Source of the DNA: Leptolyngbya sp. NIES-2104
GTDB taxonomy: Bacteria; Cyanobacteriota; Cyanobacteriia; Leptolyngbyales; Leptolyngbyaceae
NCBI RefSeq assembly: GCF_001485215.1
Contig: NZ_BBWW01000001.1
Span: 5,084,001-5,148,000, forward strand
Length of the DNA: 64,000 bases
Direction of reading: 5' to 3'
Part shown: positions 62,708-64,000 of the stretch, piece by piece
Numbering within the stretch: position 1 is the first letter of the stretch
How the letters are laid out: each line of letters begins with the position of its first letter
Program-made: the position numbers and the translations under genes
The notes under the pieces: generated by a model
Seen by the model: the letters and a program-made list of their open reading frames with translations, nothing else
The model's database searches: none
What the model was told of the DNA's origin: nothing

Positions 62708-64000
62708 ATGGGAATCCCCGAAAACAGGCTCTTTTGTCGATTAGATGGGTTAACGACTGCCGCCCGTGAGCAGCAGCGATCGTTGGTATTGACGGAACTC
62801 GGATTGCTCGATTCCGAAATTGTACCGATCTTTGAAGAAGCGACTCAAACCGTGGCTCACTCGATTGGGGCACCGATTAGTTTGCTCGGTTTGATCGATC
62901 AGTCGCGTCAGTGGTTTAAGTCCGCTGTCGGTCTATCGCGTTTGGGGATCATGAATGATTTGGCACTCTCACGCCAATTACCGCGAGAAGAATCCTTCTG
63001 CGTTTATGTTGTCGATAGTCAACAGGTTTTAGCGATCGATGACACACTGGATCATCCTGCATTCGCGAATTCTCTTCTGTGTCAACAGTACGGAATTCGG
63101 GCGTATCTGGGTGCACCTTTGCTGACGGTCAGTGGAGACTGCATTGGGTCACTCTGCGTGATGGACTCTCGCCCCCGTAATTTCACAGAACGGGATGCGG
63201 AATTTCTCATGCTGACGGCTCGTTTAAGCATGAGCGAGTATGAACGCCTGCAATTACTCAAATCTCAGGGGGCGGGTACTCCAGTCCCCACGATTCAGCC
63301 TCCAGTTCCGATCGCTGCGAACCCAGTGAAGTTTGAACTGCTTGCCCAATTGACTCAGGAGTTACGTACGCCGTTAACTTCGGTCATGGGAATGGCAAGC
63401 GTCCTGAACCGTGAAATTTATGGACCGCTGACCAGTAAACAGAAGGAATATCTCGACATCATTCACCACAGCGGACAGTACTTATTGTCACTGGTGAAGG
63501 AGATTCTGGAACTGTCGCAGCTTGATGATAGTAGTCGAGCGTTGAACTTGGCTTCGATCGATATCGAGATGCTCTGTCAACAAGCGATCAGTACATTAGA
63601 ACAAGCCGCCAACCGTCGTGAGCAGCAGATTCGCCTCTCAGTTGAACCAGGTAATCGAATTTGGCTACTCGATAAAGAGAAAATCCGCCAACTGCTCTAT
63701 CACCTGATGTTCAGTGTGATTCAATCCTCGAATACAGGAAGCATCGTTCGACTGCACGTTTCTCAAAAGAGTAGCGGATTGCGTCTGACCGTTTGGGCAT
63801 CGCATCCTTGTTTAGGAGATGGACTGAGCGGATTCGGGGAAATGATGACTCCACAGACGAGCGCGATCGCAGCAACCTACGAAGCTCCTAGCAGCAATGG
63901 TAATGGTCATCGTGCCGGAGCGGGATTGATGCCCGTTGCGGCTGCGCTGAACGCCGCGAAATTCACCGATCTCGATGATTCTCCAGAAATTCCCGATGCG
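62708..64000 (+). CDS. GAF domain histidine-kinase-like protein, degenerate (3' truncated by window edge)
   Basis: A frame open from the ATG at 62708 to the last base (431 codons), not closed in the window. It has a GAF domain (about residues 35-180: GAPISLLGLIDQSRQWF, REESFCVYVV, AYLGAPLLTVSGDCIGSLCVMD) and a HisKA-like region near residue 210-290. The usual His in HELRTPL is Gln217 here (TQELRTPLTSV). The following ATPase-like stretch has DKEKIRQLLYHLMFSV, without the usual N-box Asn. It therefore looks like a pseudokinase, possibly a scaffold or regulator. Its partner and C-terminus are unknown. Confidence 0.8.
   Translation, partial: MGIPENRLFCRLDGLTTAAREQQRSLVLTELGLLDSEIVPIFEEATQTVAHSIGAPISLLGLIDQSRQWFKSAVGLSRLGIMNDLALSRQLPREESFCVYVVDSQQVLAIDDTLDHPAFANSLLCQQYGIRAYLGAPLLTVSGDCIGSLCVMDSRPRNFTERDAEFLMLTARLSMSEYERLQLLKSQGAGTPVPTIQPPVPIAANPVKFELLAQLTQELRTPLTSVMGMASVLNREIYGPLTSKQKEYLDIIHHSGQYLLSLVKEILELSQLDDSSRALNLASIDIEMLCQQAISTLEQAANRREQQIRLSVEPGNRIWLLDKEKIRQLLYHLMFSVIQSSNTGSIVRLHVSQKSSGLRLTVWASHPCLGDGLSGFGEMMTPQTSAIAATYEAPSSNGNGHRAGAGLMPVAAALNAAKFTDLDDSPEIPDA

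Overview
The window is chromosomal DNA of a cyanobacterium. The evidence is a photosystem I gene (psaK), chlorophyll-pathway genes (ycf54, gun4), the plastid-type gene ycf23, a SigF sigma factor, a Pix/Pil-type taxis operon, and very frequent GCGATCGC (HIP1) octamers. The species cannot be fixed from sequence alone; a Leptolyngbya-like organism is a guess. I see no tRNA, rRNA, CRISPR array, phage module, transposase gene or replication origin. Most of the window reads as ordinary core and accessory chromosome.

Layout. 1-11 kb: end of a DUF4336 gene, a block of nested palindromic repeats, secD-secF, small membrane proteins, an Ap4A phosphorylase next to a class III-like PPK2 kinase, sigF, and a minus-strand set with a secreted protein, ycf54 and pdxJ. 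11-22.6 kb: a cytochrome b-like protein with one haem ligand replaced, a large ClC-CBS-USP protein, a BMP-type ABC importer with a single permease gene, an M23 peptidase, pgeF and two envelope proteins. 22.9-33.1 kb: a compact five-gene cellulose cluster (outer-membrane barrel, TPR protein, BcsZ, BcsB, BcsA), in which the usual BcsC is present as two separate proteins. 33.2-36.5 kb: a xylose-type ABC importer on the minus strand. 37-46.4 kb: DUF4870, ycf23, a GNAT gene, a decayed polysaccharide deacetylase, an RND efflux pair, a Uma2 protein with a repeat tail, ackA and psaK. 47.3-58.1 kb: a taxis signalling operon (PATAN-CheY, CheY, CheW, MCP, CheA hybrid) followed by a second MCP. 58.2-64 kb: a PNPOx-like protein, icd, a LuxR-type response regulator overlapping rfaE2, gun4, and the start of a GAF histidine-kinase-like protein whose phosphoacceptor His is Gln.

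How the genes may work together. BcsA would polymerise and extrude glucan with BcsB, BcsZ would trim it, and the separate TPR and barrel proteins would replace BcsC for export. The PilZ motif in BcsA implies c-di-GMP control. The taxis operon probably controls type IV pilus motility, and its first MCP has a GAF domain with the Cys-His pair of bilin-binding cyanobacteriochromes, so it is a candidate light sensor. The most promising leads are the split-BcsC cluster, this GAF domain, the cytochrome b-like protein with His to Gln, and the kinase-like protein without its His. None can be called new without database searches.
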